Origin: CAZXGD01 sp046350455
Lineage (GTDB): Bacteria > Planctomycetota > Phycisphaerae > Phycisphaerales > SM1A02
NCBI GenBank assembly: GCA_046350455.1
Contig: JAXMAM010000001.1
Coordinates: 124,001-188,000, forward strand
Direction of reading: 5' to 3'
DNA: 64,000 bases
The notes beneath the pieces were generated by a model, which saw nothing but the letters and a program-made list of their open reading frames with translations, did not search any database and had not been told where the DNA came from. Position numbers and translations under genes: made by a program. Positions 17,069 to 25,905 of this stretch are shown here, in pieces (within the stretch, counting starts at the first letter, position 1; every line of letters begins with the position of its first letter).

Positions 17069-19447
17069 CTACATCAACGCAATGGGATCCACGTCGGTGG
17101 CGATGGTCTGTCCGGGCTTCAAAACCCCGCTGTTTCTGGCGGCTGCGAGCAGTTTTTGCACCGCTGGTGCACCGTCCGCGAACGCTTCCACCTGGACGCG
17201 CCACCGGTCCGCGATCCGTGCGATGGGGCAGGGCGACGGCCCCCGGAACTGCACCCCCGCTGCCTGGGGCAGCTGGGCCAGCCCGCGTGCCAGCGCCTCT
17301 GCTGCGGAGCGGGCGTCCTCCTCGCGCTCCTCTCGGACCACGAACCGCACCATGCGCTTCCACGGTGGCAGGCCAAACCGCTTGCGCAGCGCTAGCTCCT
17401 CGGTGGCGAAGCCCACGTAGTCATGCGCGGCCGCCAGGCGCACTGCCGGCGCGTGCGGCTGGAAGGTCTGCACGATGGCCAGGCCAGCGTCTGCGCCGCG
17501 CCCGCAGCGGCCCGCCACCTGGCTCACCAGCTGGAAGGTGCGCTCTGCGGCGCGGAAGTCCGGCAGGTTGAGCGCTGTGTCCGCGTTCACCACGCCCACC
17601 AGGCGCACGCCGGGGAAGTCCAGCCCCTTGGCGATCATCTGCGTGCCCACCAGGAGCCGCGCCTCGCCGCGGCCAAACGCGCCCAGCGCATCGTGGAAGT
17701 CCGTGGCGGTCTGCATGCTGTCCGCGTCCACGCGCAGCATGGTCTTGCCAGACACCAGCGTGGGATCCAGCCGCAACAGCTCATCCTCCACGCGCTGCAC
17801 GCCAAAGCCAAAGACGCTCACGCCGCGCCCGCACTTGGGGCAGTCGCGCGGCAGGCGCTGTTCTGTGCCGCAGTGATGGCAGCGCACAAACTGCGCGTTG
17901 GGCAGCGCGCCCGCGCCGCTGCGCCCGCCGCCAGAGCCGCCGCCTGCGCCGCCCGCGCCCCCCGCGCGGTGGCAAATCATGCCAGCGTCGCAATGGTCGC
18001 AGCGCATCATCCAGCCGCAGGTGCTGCTGGCGCACGCGATGTAGTTGGCATACCCGCGGCGATTCAGCAGGATGAGCACCTGCCCGCCGCTGCCCAGCGT
18101 GCGCTGCACCGCGCCTGCCAGCGTGGGCCCGATCAGGTGCACGCGCTGGTCAGGAAAGCGCCGCCGCTCCTCTACAAAATCCACCACTTCTACGCGCGGC
18201 AGGCTGAGCCCGGGCGCGCGGTGCGCCAGCGTGTGCAGCGCGCACGTGCCGCGCTCGGTGGCGTTGAACCACGTCTCCAAACTGGGCGTGGCGCTGCCCA
18301 GCAGCACGGGGCACCCAGCCAGCTGCGCGCGGCGGATGGCCACGTCGCGGCCGTGGTAGCGCGGCTGCTGGTCCTGCTTGTAGCTGCCATCGTGCTCCTC
18401 ATCCACCACCACCAGGCCCAGCGCGCCGTCTGGCACTGGCGCAAACACAGCGCTGCGCGCGCCCATGACGATGCGCACCTGCCCGCGCGCCACCAGGTCC
18501 CACTGCTGGTGCCGCTGTGCTGCCGTGAGCCCGCTGTGCAGGATGGCCACGCGCTCATGCGGGAAGCGCGCCAGGAGACGCCCGCCAGTCTGCGGCGTGA
18601 GCGCGATCTCTGGCACCAGCATCAGCGTGGTGCGACCTGCATGCAGCGCCTCCTCCATGAGTCGCAGGTAGACCTCGGTCTTGCCGCTGCCAGTGACACC
18701 ATGCAGCAGGTGCTGGCTGAAGCCCTTCGGCAGCGCAGCGCCCACCGCATGCACCACAGCGGCCTGCTCTGCGGTCAGCTCTGGACGCGGCGAGGCTAGC
18801 ACTCGCTCCTGCCGCCAGGTGGCCTCCACGGCGGTGCGCCGCTCTGCCACCAGCACGCCTGCGTGCACCAGCCGCTTGATGGGCGCTGGGGTGCCCAGGC
18901 CAGCGCGCTGCGCCACCTCCCGCACCTCCATGGGCAGTTCATCTGGCGCCGCGGCCCGCAGCGCCTCCACGGCCGCACGCTGCTGCTTGGTCACGCGGCC
19001 CGCAGCCTTCAGCGCAGCCTCCCAGCCGGGCGCCAGCTCCACCACGGTGCGCGTGGTGCTGCCAGTGCCGCGCTTGACAGCGGCAGGCAGCATGCTGGCC
19101 AGGGTCTGGCCCACTGGGCAGGCGTAGTACGCGCTCACCCATCGCGCCAGCTCCACCAGCTGCGGTGGCAGCGGCTGGCTGCCACCAGCGCGCGCGGCCA
19201 CGAACTTCAGCTTGGCCAGCGGCACGCCCACATCCGTGCCCGCAGGCAGCACGCGCACCACCGTGCCAGCCACCAGCGCGCCGCCGCTCCCCAGCGGCAC
19301 CTGCACGCGCTCGCCTGCGCGCAGGTCCAGCAGCGATGCAGGCAGCGCGTACGTCAGGCCATCGGGATAGCGGTCCACCGATCGCTCCACAGCCACCTGG
19401 GCCAGGCCGGCCATGGCTGCTGCGTCCGGTGCGTTGAACAGTGTCAT
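17069..19447 (-). CDS. priA: Primosomal protein N' (replication restart helicase PriA)
   Basis: PriA recognises stalled forks and reloads the replisome. The 792-aa protein has the N-terminal 3'-DNA-binding domain (~20-120) and a helicase core with Walker A GVTGSGKTE (~249) and a DEEH box (~347), followed by GSATPSLETW. The zinc-binding region keeps its paired cysteines (CASSTCGWMMRCDHC, then CHHCGTEQRLPRDCPKCG). A Gly-rich insertion of about 20 residues separates the two cysteine clusters, which is unusual. Conserved DADS, GTQMIAKGLDFP and QVAGRCGR motifs follow. It ends before the sucA promoter and starts 22 bp after carA. Confidence 0.95.
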   Translation of the reverse strand: MTLFNAPDAAAMAGLAQVAVERSVDRYPDGLTYALPASLLDLRAGERVQVPLGSGGALVAGTVVRVLPAGTDVGVPLAKLKFVAARAGGSQPLPPQLVELARWVSAYYACPVGQTLASMLPAAVKRGTGSTTRTVVELAPGWEAALKAAGRVTKQQRAAVEALRAAAPDELPMEVREVAQRAGLGTPAPIKRLVHAGVLVAERRTAVEATWRQERVLASPRPELTAEQAAVVHAVGAALPKGFSQHLLHGVTGSGKTEVYLRLMEEALHAGRTTLMLVPEIALTPQTGGRLLARFPHERVAILHSGLTAAQRHQQWDLVARGQVRIVMGARSAVFAPVPDGALGLVVVDEEHDGSYKQDQQPRYHGRDVAIRRAQLAGCPVLLGSATPSLETWFNATERGTCALHTLAHRAPGLSLPRVEVVDFVEERRRFPDQRVHLIGPTLAGAVQRTLGSGGQVLILLNRRGYANYIACASSTCGWMMRCDHCDAGMICHRAGGAGGAGGGSGGGRSGAGALPNAQFVRCHHCGTEQRLPRDCPKCGRGVSVFGFGVQRVEDELLRLDPTLVSGKTMLRVDADSMQTATDFHDALGAFGRGEARLLVGTQMIAKGLDFPGVRLVGVVNADTALNLPDFRAAERTFQLVSQVAGRCGRGADAGLAIVQTFQPHAPAVRLAAAHDYVGFATEELALRKRFGLPPWKRMVRFVVREEREEDARSAAEALARGLAQLPQAAGVQFRGPSPCPIARIADRWRVQVEAFADGAPAVQKLLAAARNSGVLKPGQTIATDVDPIALM

Positions 19448-19468
19448 TGGCGCACCTGCGCCCTGCGC

Positions 19469-20683
19469 CTACACAGCAGCCAGCGCGTGCTGCGCGGCTT
19501 CCATGTCTGCAGCGGTGATGGGGCGACGCGTCTGCATCATGGTGATGAAGCAGTCGAACAGGTACGCCGAATCATGCGGGCCTGGGCTGGCCTCTGGGTG
19601 GTACTGCACGCAGAAGATGGGCTTGGCAGTGTGGCGGAAACCAGCCAGCGTGCCATCGTTCAGGTGCACGTGCGTGGGCTCGCCGCCCGCTGCGCGCAAG
19701 CTGGCCTCATCCACGCAGAAGCCGTGATTCTGGCTGGTGATTTCCACGCGGCCAGTGAGCAGATTGCGCACAGGCTGGTTGGCGCCGCGGTGGCCAAACT
19801 TCAGCTTCCACGTGGTGGCGCCCAGCGAGAGCGCCAGCAGCTGATGCCCCAGGCAGATGCCAAAAGTGGGCACTTCGCCAGCGATTTCACGCAGCGTGGC
19901 GATGGTCTTCTCCACCACGGCTGGGTCTCCTGGACCATTGCTGATGAACAGGCCATCTGGCTTGCGGGCGCGGATCTCGGCCGCAGTGAAGTCGTGCGGC
20001 ACCACTTCGATGTCGCAGCCGCGCTCTGCCAGATTGCGGAAGATGTTGTGCTTGGCGCCGCAGTCCAGCGCCACCACCTTGTAGCGGCGCTCGCCAGGTT
20101 TGGCCTGGCCGCGGAGGGTCCAGATGCCCAGGCCTTCGTCCCACTTGCTGCTGGTGGTGGGGCTCACGCAGCCAGCCAGATTCTGGCCGGCCATGCTGGG
20201 AAGGGCCTTGGCCTTGGCCACCAGTTCTGCATCGGTCGGGCCTTCCCCGGCCCAGACCACGCCGCGCAGCGCGCCCTGGGTGCGGAGCTTCCGAACCAGC
20301 GCACGGGTGTCAATGCCCTGAATGGCTGGGACACCTGCCTTGCGGAGCCACTGGTCCAGCGACACCACCGAGCGGTAGTTCGAAGGCTGATGCACTGCCT
20401 CGCGCACGATGAACGCCTTGACCGCGACTGCGGGGCTCTCGCCATCATCTGCTGCTACCCCGTAATTCCCCATTTCTGAGGCTGTCATGGTCAAAACCTG
20501 CCCGGTGTAGCTGGGGTCCGTAAGGGCTTCCTGGTAGCCGGTCATGGCGGTGTTGAACACCACTTCACCGCCAGCGTGGGCGCCGTCCGAACAAGCGCCG
20601 AACGCACGGCCGCGGAAAACCGTGCCGTCCTCGAGGGCGAGGCGGCCAAGGGGGAAGGAAGTCTGCTCCATCAAGGGGCGCAT
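19469..20683 (-). CDS. carA: Carbamoyl-phosphate synthase small subunit
   Basis: The glutaminase subunit that supplies ammonia to CarB. The 404-aa protein has the N-terminal CPSase small-subunit domain (LEDGTVFRGRAFG, FNTAMTGYQE, and a SYTGQVLTMT-type segment) and a class I glutamine amidotransferase domain. The nucleophile Cys lies in FGICLGHQLLALSLGA, and the His/Glu pair in QYHPEASPGPHD. The ATG at 20683 is chosen with AGGTG 7 nt upstream; an in-frame ATG at 20671 is the alternative. It is divergent from the secretin gene, with 198 bp between them. It precedes priA by 22 bp on the same strand and is separated from carB by sucAB and priA. Confidence 0.96.
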   Translation of the reverse strand: MRPLMEQTSFPLGRLALEDGTVFRGRAFGACSDGAHAGGEVVFNTAMTGYQEALTDPSYTGQVLTMTASEMGNYGVAADDGESPAVAVKAFIVREAVHQPSNYRSVVSLDQWLRKAGVPAIQGIDTRALVRKLRTQGALRGVVWAGEGPTDAELVAKAKALPSMAGQNLAGCVSPTTSSKWDEGLGIWTLRGQAKPGERRYKVVALDCGAKHNIFRNLAERGCDIEVVPHDFTAAEIRARKPDGLFISNGPGDPAVVEKTIATLREIAGEVPTFGICLGHQLLALSLGATTWKLKFGHRGANQPVRNLLTGRVEITSQNHGFCVDEASLRAAGGEPTHVHLNDGTLAGFRHTAKPIFCVQYHPEASPGPHDSAYLFDCFITMMQTRRPITAADMEAAQHALAAV

Positions 20684-20881
20684 GGTACCGCACCTGTCCA
20701 CAGTCTTCGACAGGTTGGGCGGTTTGGCAGCGGGGTGCCTTTGCGCGTTTGCTGGTCCGCCAGTACCTTTGCCGCGTTCCACTCGTCTCCGGACTGGTGG
20801 CAACCTTCGGGCGAGTGCGTCCGAAAGAGCAGAGGCGATCCGCCGCGCGGCGGCGGTTGTGTGTTGTAGTCAGGAGCTGAC
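20684..20881. other. Divergent intergenic region, carA / secretin
   Basis: 198 bp with no gene. It contains the carA ribosome-binding site, a perfect 14-bp palindrome of C/G (20840-20853) and AGGAG 5 nt before the secretin ATG. No clear -35/-10 pair is recognised. Confidence 0.5.
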
Positions 20882-23800
20882 ATGTCCCCATCCAGGACCA
20901 CTCGTATCTCCCGTCTTGCTGGCCTCTCCACCACCGGCCGCAAGACGACCATGTTCATCGCGGTGAGCGCGCTTGCATGCGCCCCGTATGTGATGCCAGT
21001 GGCTGCCCTGGCCCAGGAGACGCCGCCATCCACTCCACCTGCAGAGCCAGCAGCTCCGCCAGCGCCTGCCAACGATGTTCCGCCTGCTCCGCCAACGCCA
21101 GCACCTGCTGCTGACGCGCCCAAGGTGGACGTGGACCAGATCCGCACCGCGGCCCGCGCTGCCATGCAGAAGGGCCAGTGGGCCGACGCTGTGAACGCGT
21201 GGAGCACGGTTCTTCAGTTTGTTCCTGGTGATGAAGAAGCGCTGCGTGGCCGCACCCGCGCGCAGCAGATGCTGGAAGGCGGCACCGTCCTCAACGACGT
21301 GGCCACCGACCGCGACCTCCTCCGCCAGCAGGTTGCCGCGCAGTTCAAGGCCGACATGCAGCGCGCGCAGACATTCCTGCAGCGCCAGGATTTTGATCAG
21401 GCCAAGCTGGCCGCGGTCAGCGCTCGCACGCGCCTTGACCTGGCCCGCAACGTGCTGCCCCAGGCTGACTTCGTGCGCATGAGCGACGAGGCAGAGAAGC
21501 TGGTGGAGACCATCACGGACCAGAGCCGCGAGTTCCAGCTGCAGCAGGATCAGCGCGCCCGTGCGGAGCAGTCTGCGTCCAGCGCTGCGGCCTCCCGCAC
21601 TGAAGCGGAAAACCGCGCCAAGAAGGTCACCGAGATCCTGGTCAACGTGCGCAAGCTGCAGATGCAGCAGAAGTACCGCGAAGCGCTGCAGGTGCTGGAA
21701 GGCGCGCTGGAGCTGGATCCAACCAACCCAGCGGCGCTCACCCTGCGTGACGCGCTGATGACCACGATCACGTATCAGAAGTACACCGAGACCATGCGCC
21801 GCGGCTCCATCGGCCAGGCGGAGATGCAGCAGGAGGCGCAGCGCGCGATGGTGCCTCCCAGCGTCAACTTGACGGGTCCTGGCGAGCGCAGCACCAACGC
21901 GCTGGTCACCTACCCAGAAGACTGGATGGAGCTGAGCGATCGCCGCGTGCGCGAGCCCGAGTACGGCGCCAGCGGCTACCGCGAGTCTCCGCAGAACATG
22001 GCCACGCTGGCCCGCCTGCACAACACCAGCCTGCCAGTGCCGCTGGGCAACGGCCAGACGCTGGAGACGGCCATCGCGTACTTCAAGGACCAGACCAAGG
22101 TTGACTTCTACATTGACTGGGCCGCGCTCAAGGATGCTGGTCTGGAAGAGCAGCAGACCACGGTGAGCCTGGATCTGGCCAGCGCGCCTGTTGAGACGGC
22201 CCTGCGCCGCGTGCTGGAGACAGTGCGCAGCAAGAACGGCGACGCTCCACCAAGCGAACCGCTGGCCTTTGACGTGCAGGACGGCGTGGTGGTGATCACC
22301 ACCAAGCCTGGCGTGCAGAAGCGCCAGATGACGGTGGTCTACGACGTGCGCGACCTGCTGTTCCGCGCCCCCAACTTCGACAACGCACCGCAGTTCAACC
22401 TGCAGCAGGCCATCTCGCAGGGCGGCCAGCAGCAGGGTGGCGGCGGTGGTGGTGGCGGTGGTGGTGGCGGCGGCTTCGGCGGCGGCGGCGGCGGTGGTGG
22501 CTTCGGCGGCGGCGGTGGCGGCAACGGTGGTGGTGGCAGAGGTGGCAACATCTTCGGCCAGCCCGGCGAAGACCCAGAGCGCGGCGACCCAGACGAGATC
22601 ATCCAGCAGCTCAAGCAGTTGATCTACGACCAGGTGGACGCCCAGTGGCAGGAAGCTGGCAAGGGCGAGGACCGCATCACCGAGTTCAACCGCAACCTGA
22701 TCGTCACGGCTTCGGCGGACGCTCAGCGGCAGATCGAAGGCCTGCTGCAGCAGCTGCGCGCCATCCGCGCGCTGCAGATCAACATCGAGGGCCGCCTGAT
22801 CAGCGTGTCGCTCGACTGGTTCGAGCAGCTGGGCATTGACTTCGACCTGTACTTCAACAGCAACGACCGCATGTGGTCCGCAGCCAAGGCTGTGAACCCG
22901 GACTTCCAGCTGAAGGACTTCTTCTATCAGCGCGACAATCCGTTCAACCGCAACGGTGAACGCACAGGCCGCCTGAAGAACCCTGTCATCTGGGACACCT
23001 ACAACGGCAACAACCAGTTTGCGAACACCTACCAGGGCCAGACTGGCTTCCCAGTGAACGACGGCACCACGCCGGCCGGCACCGGTACCACCACCTCCTA
23101 CGCAGGCACCGCGCCGGTGCAGCCGGTGGGCCTGCGCGAAGGCGAGCTGAGCCCCGTGGCCGTGCAGCAGGAAGGCCTGCCGCTGGTGAACACGCTGGCA
23201 GCCGCTGGTCTGAGCGCGTTCGGCGCTGCGGCCGTGGCCAACCCAGCCCTGATCACAGGCTTCACCTACCTGGACGACGTGCAGGTTGACCTCTTGATCA
23301 CCGCCACGCAGGCAGACCAGCGCAACGTGGTGCTCACCGCACCGCGCCTCACGCTCTACAACTGCCAGCGTTCCTGGATCAGCGTGGCCAAGGTGCTGGC
23401 GTACATCTCGAACCTGGTGCCAGTGACGGGCGACAACTCGGGCGCATTCAGCCCGGTCATCAGCAACGTGTACGAAGGCTTCGTGCTGGACATCGAGGCC
23501 TGCATCTCGGGTGACCGTCGCTACGTGACCATGACGGTGCTCTTCGGCCTGAACCAGAACGTGAAGTTCACCAGCCAGACCATCACCGGCGCAGCAGGCG
23601 GCGGTGGCGGAACCGGTGGTGGTGGCCGCGCTGCCACCTTCGAGGGTGAAATCCAGCTGCCAGAGCTCTCTGGTACGCAGATCAACACCACGGTGACGGT
23701 GCCAGACAAGGGCACCATCCTGCTGGGTGGCCAGCGCCTGGTGAACGAACTGGAAGTGGAAGTGGGCGTGCCGCTCCTGTCCAAGATCCCGTTCGTCAAC

Positions 23801-23944
23801 CGGTTCTTCACCAACCGCATCACGGCCAAGAACGAGACCACGCTCATCCTGCTGATCCGTCCCGAGATCATCATCCAGCAGGAGGAGGAAGACGTGCTCT
23901 TCCCAGGCCTGCGGAACAGCCTGAGCTCGGGCGGCGGCTTCTGA
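20882..23944 (+). CDS. Secretin family outer-membrane channel protein (GspD/PilQ-like)
   Basis: A 1020-aa exported protein preceded by AGGAG and carrying a signal peptide that ends near AALAQE (~45). A Pro/Ala-rich segment follows, then a helical TPR-like region (~75-300, with KGQWADAVNAWSTVLQFVPGDEEAL and YREALQVLEGALELDPTNPAA). Next comes a secretin N-domain-like segment (~395-485, LETAIAYFKDQTKVDFYIDW). A tract of about 35 almost pure Gly residues follows (~518-553). The C-terminal secretin domain ends with VPDKGTILLGG, a VPLLSKIPFVNRFFTNR lip motif and LILLIRPEIII (~938-1000). It should form a multimeric channel. No type II or IV secretion partner genes are adjacent, so the transported substrate is unknown. 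Confidence 0.88.
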   Translation: MSPSRTTRISRLAGLSTTGRKTTMFIAVSALACAPYVMPVAALAQETPPSTPPAEPAAPPAPANDVPPAPPTPAPAADAPKVDVDQIRTAARAAMQKGQWADAVNAWSTVLQFVPGDEEALRGRTRAQQMLEGGTVLNDVATDRDLLRQQVAAQFKADMQRAQTFLQRQDFDQAKLAAVSARTRLDLARNVLPQADFVRMSDEAEKLVETITDQSREFQLQQDQRARAEQSASSAAASRTEAENRAKKVTEILVNVRKLQMQQKYREALQVLEGALELDPTNPAALTLRDALMTTITYQKYTETMRRGSIGQAEMQQEAQRAMVPPSVNLTGPGERSTNALVTYPEDWMELSDRRVREPEYGASGYRESPQNMATLARLHNTSLPVPLGNGQTLETAIAYFKDQTKVDFYIDWAALKDAGLEEQQTTVSLDLASAPVETALRRVLETVRSKNGDAPPSEPLAFDVQDGVVVITTKPGVQKRQMTVVYDVRDLLFRAPNFDNAPQFNLQQAISQGGQQQGGGGGGGGGGGGGFGGGGGGGGFGGGGGGNGGGGRGGNIFGQPGEDPERGDPDEIIQQLKQLIYDQVDAQWQEAGKGEDRITEFNRNLIVTASADAQRQIEGLLQQLRAIRALQINIEGRLISVSLDWFEQLGIDFDLYFNSNDRMWSAAKAVNPDFQLKDFFYQRDNPFNRNGERTGRLKNPVIWDTYNGNNQFANTYQGQTGFPVNDGTTPAGTGTTTSYAGTAPVQPVGLREGELSPVAVQQEGLPLVNTLAAAGLSAFGAAAVANPALITGFTYLDDVQVDLLITATQADQRNVVLTAPRLTLYNCQRSWISVAKVLAYISNLVPVTGDNSGAFSPVISNVYEGFVLDIEACISGDRRYVTMTVLFGLNQNVKFTSQTITGAAGGGGGTGGGGRAATFEGEIQLPELSGTQINTTVTVPDKGTILLGGQRLVNELEVEVGVPLLSKIPFVNRFFTNRITAKNETTLILLIRPEIIIQQEEEDVLFPGLRNSLSSGGGF

Positions 23945-24007
23945 CGCGCGCCTGACGGCGCACGGGCCCTTGGCCCCGCCAGCGCCGATATCCACGGAGA
24001 ACCCCCC

Positions 24008-24033
24008 GAAGGGAGCCCAAACGGGCTCCCTTC
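24008..24033 (+). terminator. Strong hairpin after the secretin gene
   Basis: A perfect 11-bp stem (GAAGGGAGCCC paired with GGGCTCCCTTC) with an AAAC loop, about 64 bp after the secretin stop. Only a weak T-rich tail (GTGCTTCTCC) follows, so it is a probable rather than certain intrinsic terminator. Confidence 0.75.
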
Positions 24034-24068
24034 GTGCTTCTCCGGATAGGAGACCCTGGTTTCCGGGC

Positions 24069-24074
24069 TACACT
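24069..24074 (+). promoter_or_regulatory. Putative -10 element of the STAS gene (TACACT)
   Basis: TACACT ends 7 nt before the ATG at 24082 and lies after the terminator hairpin, so the partner-switch pair probably has its own leaderless promoter. Confidence 0.55.
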
Positions 24075-24081
24075 TCCGCCG

Positions 24082-24456
24082 ATGTCCAAGACACCCAGCT
24101 ATCTGCGCGTCACCCGAGACGGGGATGTTGTTCAGGTGGACTTTGTTGAGAAGCACATCCTGGACGAAGCCATCATCCGGGCCATCGGCCTCGAGCTTGC
24201 CAAGCTGGTGGATGAAAGCGCGCGGCCGCGTCTGGTCATCAACTTCCGGAATGTCGAGCACCTCTCCTCGTTTGCGCTTGGGACGCTGATCACTGTCAAC
24301 AACAAGGTCAGCGCAAAGGATGGTCAGCTGCGTCTGTGCGAGATCCGTCCAGAGATCGTGCAGATCTTCGAGATCACCAAGCTCAACAAGATCCTGCGCA
24401 TCGAGAAGACGATGGCGACGGCCAAGGCCAGCCTGGCCTCCGGCGCCAAGTCCTGA
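24082..24456 (+). CDS. STAS-domain anti-sigma factor antagonist (RsbV/SpoIIAA type)
   Basis: A 124-aa single STAS domain with the family core NFRNVEHLSSFALGTLI. The phosphorylatable Ser corresponds to one of the two Ser in SSFALG. In known partner switches the unphosphorylated antagonist binds the kinase-type anti-sigma factor and frees the sigma factor or other target; phosphorylation reverses this. The ATG at 24082 is chosen because TACACT lies 7 nt upstream. The kinase partner follows after 7 bp. No sigma factor or PP2C phosphatase gene is nearby, so the output is unknown. Confidence 0.85.
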   Translation: MSKTPSYLRVTRDGDVVQVDFVEKHILDEAIIRAIGLELAKLVDESARPRLVINFRNVEHLSSFALGTLITVNNKVSAKDGQLRLCEIRPEIVQIFEITKLNKILRIEKTMATAKASLASGAKS

Positions 24457-24463
24457 GTGTTCC

Positions 24464-24904
24464 ATGAGCAGTTCTCCGTCGCCCAAGCCTGTGCATGGTC
24501 AGCGTTTCCAGCGCGAGTGGACGCTGCTGGACGAGCGCAACGCCATTGAAGGCGTGCAGCAGGAAGTTGCCGCGGCCCTGGACGAGTTTGGCTACGGCGA
24601 GGCGGCTGGATTTGCCGTGCGTCTGGCGCTGGAAGAGGCGCTGGTGAACGGCTTCCGCCACGGCAACAAGGGCGACCCGCGCAAGACAGTCACAGTGCGC
24701 TGCCGCGTGGAGAAGAGCGAAGTGGAGTTTGAGGTGGAGGATCAGGGCGAGGGATTCGACCCTGGTTCTGTGCCAGATCCCACAGCAGACGAGAACATCG
24801 AGATCCCGTCTGGCCGCGGCATCATGCTGATGCGCAACTACATGTCTGTGGTGGAGTTTGTGCCGCCGGGCAACCGGCTGCGCATGGTCTACGCGCGCAA
24901 GTAG
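24464..24904 (+). CDS. HATPase_c serine kinase, RsbW/SpoIIAB-like anti-sigma factor
   Basis: A 146-aa GHKL ATPase. The N-box is EEALVNGFRHGN, the G1 box DQGEGFDPGSVPD and the G2 box GRGIMLMRNYMS, in the usual order for RsbW-type kinases. It should phosphorylate the STAS protein encoded 7 bp upstream and sequester a target. The 3' end overlaps the convergent rsmA gene by 16 bp. The nucleotide-binding residues all look intact. Whether the target is a sigma factor or another protein cannot be read from the locus. Confidence 0.87.
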   Translation: MSSSPSPKPVHGQRFQREWTLLDERNAIEGVQQEVAAALDEFGYGEAAGFAVRLALEEALVNGFRHGNKGDPRKTVTVRCRVEKSEVEFEVEDQGEGFDPGSVPDPTADENIEIPSGRGIMLMRNYMSVVEFVPPGNRLRMVYARK

Positions 24905-25875
24905 GGCGCCATGGCGGCGTAGAGCCGCACCCATTCATCGCGTGAAAGCGTTTCGGGGCGGCGCTGTGGGTCAAACCCTGCCTGCTGGACTTCCGCGCGG
25001 CCCAGGATGCTGCCCAGCTGCTTGCGCCGCTGGCTGAAGGTGCGCTGCACAAACTGCGCGAAGGGTGGCCAGGGGGTGGGGATTGAAGAGGCGTGCGCGG
25101 GGGACGCGGGCGCGGGCGTGGGCGCGCCGGCCGGACCTGCAGCGTGCCTGCGCGGGCGCACGGCCACCATGGCGCTCTGCACGGCCGGGGCGGGCCAGAA
25201 GCATCCGGGCGGCACCAGGCCGATCAGCTGGACGTCTGCCAGGAGGCCCATGGTGACAGACAGCGGGCCGTAGGCAGCCGTGTTGGGTGCGGCGGTCAGG
25301 CGGTCGGCCACTTCACGCTGGATGGTCACGTATTGACCAGCGCAGGCGGGGTGGTCCTCCAGCAAGGTGGCCATGAGCGGCGTGGCAGCCTGGTAGGGCA
25401 GGTTGGCCACCAGCAGGAAGGTGGGGGCGGAGGTGGCGGGCGGCGCAACGGCGGCGGGCTGGCCAGCGGCGGGCGGCTGGGCGGAGGTGGCCATGGCGTG
25501 CTGGAGCGCGCTGGCGAGCGCAGGGTTCAGCGCGTGCTTGCCAGCCAGGCAGTCTGCGCGGAGGAGGGAGAGCGTGCCCGGCCGGAGGTCTGCTGGCGCA
25601 GCCACCATGCGGTGCGCGTTGCGCTCCTCCACGATTGACGCCATGTCGCGGTCCAGCTCGCAGGCCACCACGCGGGCGCCAGCGTCCAGCAGGGTCTCGG
25701 TGAGCGTGCCAGTGCCAGGGCCCACCTCCAGCACCACGCTGCCAGGCTGCACGTCCGCCGCGGCCACCAGCTTGCGCAGCTGGTTGTGGTCGTGCAGGTA
25801 GTTCTGGCCCAGTGCGTGCTTGGGGTGGAGGCCCCGCGCAGCCAGCAGGGACTTGATGTCAGTGAGGGTCTGCAT
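24889..25875 (-). CDS. rsmA: 16S rRNA dimethyladenosine transferase RsmA (KsgA)
   Basis: Dimethylates two adjacent adenines in helix 45 of 16S rRNA late in 30S assembly. The 328-aa protein has the N-terminal P-K-HALGQNYLHD motif, SAM motif I LEVGPGTGTLTETLL, acidic motif II (VACELDRDM) and catalytic motif IV NLPY (ANLPYQAATPLM). Typical KsgA is ~270 aa. The extra length is two Pro/Ala-rich insertions, one between motifs III and IV (~130-155) and one before the C-terminal domain (~245-270). It is convergent with the HATPase gene, overlapping by 16 bp, and lies 31 bp after rny on the same strand. Confidence 0.95.
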   Translation of the reverse strand: MQTLTDIKSLLAARGLHPKHALGQNYLHDHNQLRKLVAAADVQPGSVVLEVGPGTGTLTETLLDAGARVVACELDRDMASIVEERNAHRMVAAPADLRPGTLSLLRADCLAGKHALNPALASALQHAMATSAQPPAAGQPAAVAPPATSAPTFLLVANLPYQAATPLMATLLEDHPACAGQYVTIQREVADRLTAAPNTAAYGPLSVTMGLLADVQLIGLVPPGCFWPAPAVQSAMVAVRPRRHAAGPAGAPTPAPASPAHASSIPTPWPPFAQFVQRTFSQRRKQLGSILGRAEVQQAGFDPQRRPETLSRDEWVRLYAAMAPYLRA

Positions 25876-25905
25876 GCGGGGCGCTGGGCCAACGCAGGCT
25901 AGCGG

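Noticed and set aside
22436..22550. Gly-tract region of the secretin as a tandem DNA repeat or CRISPR-like array
   Set aside because: It is a run of GGC/GGT codons in frame, without unique spacers.
20870..23995. 1041-aa open frame antisense to the secretin
   Set aside because: His/Ala/Leu-rich shadow of the secretin codons; no signal peptide or domain.
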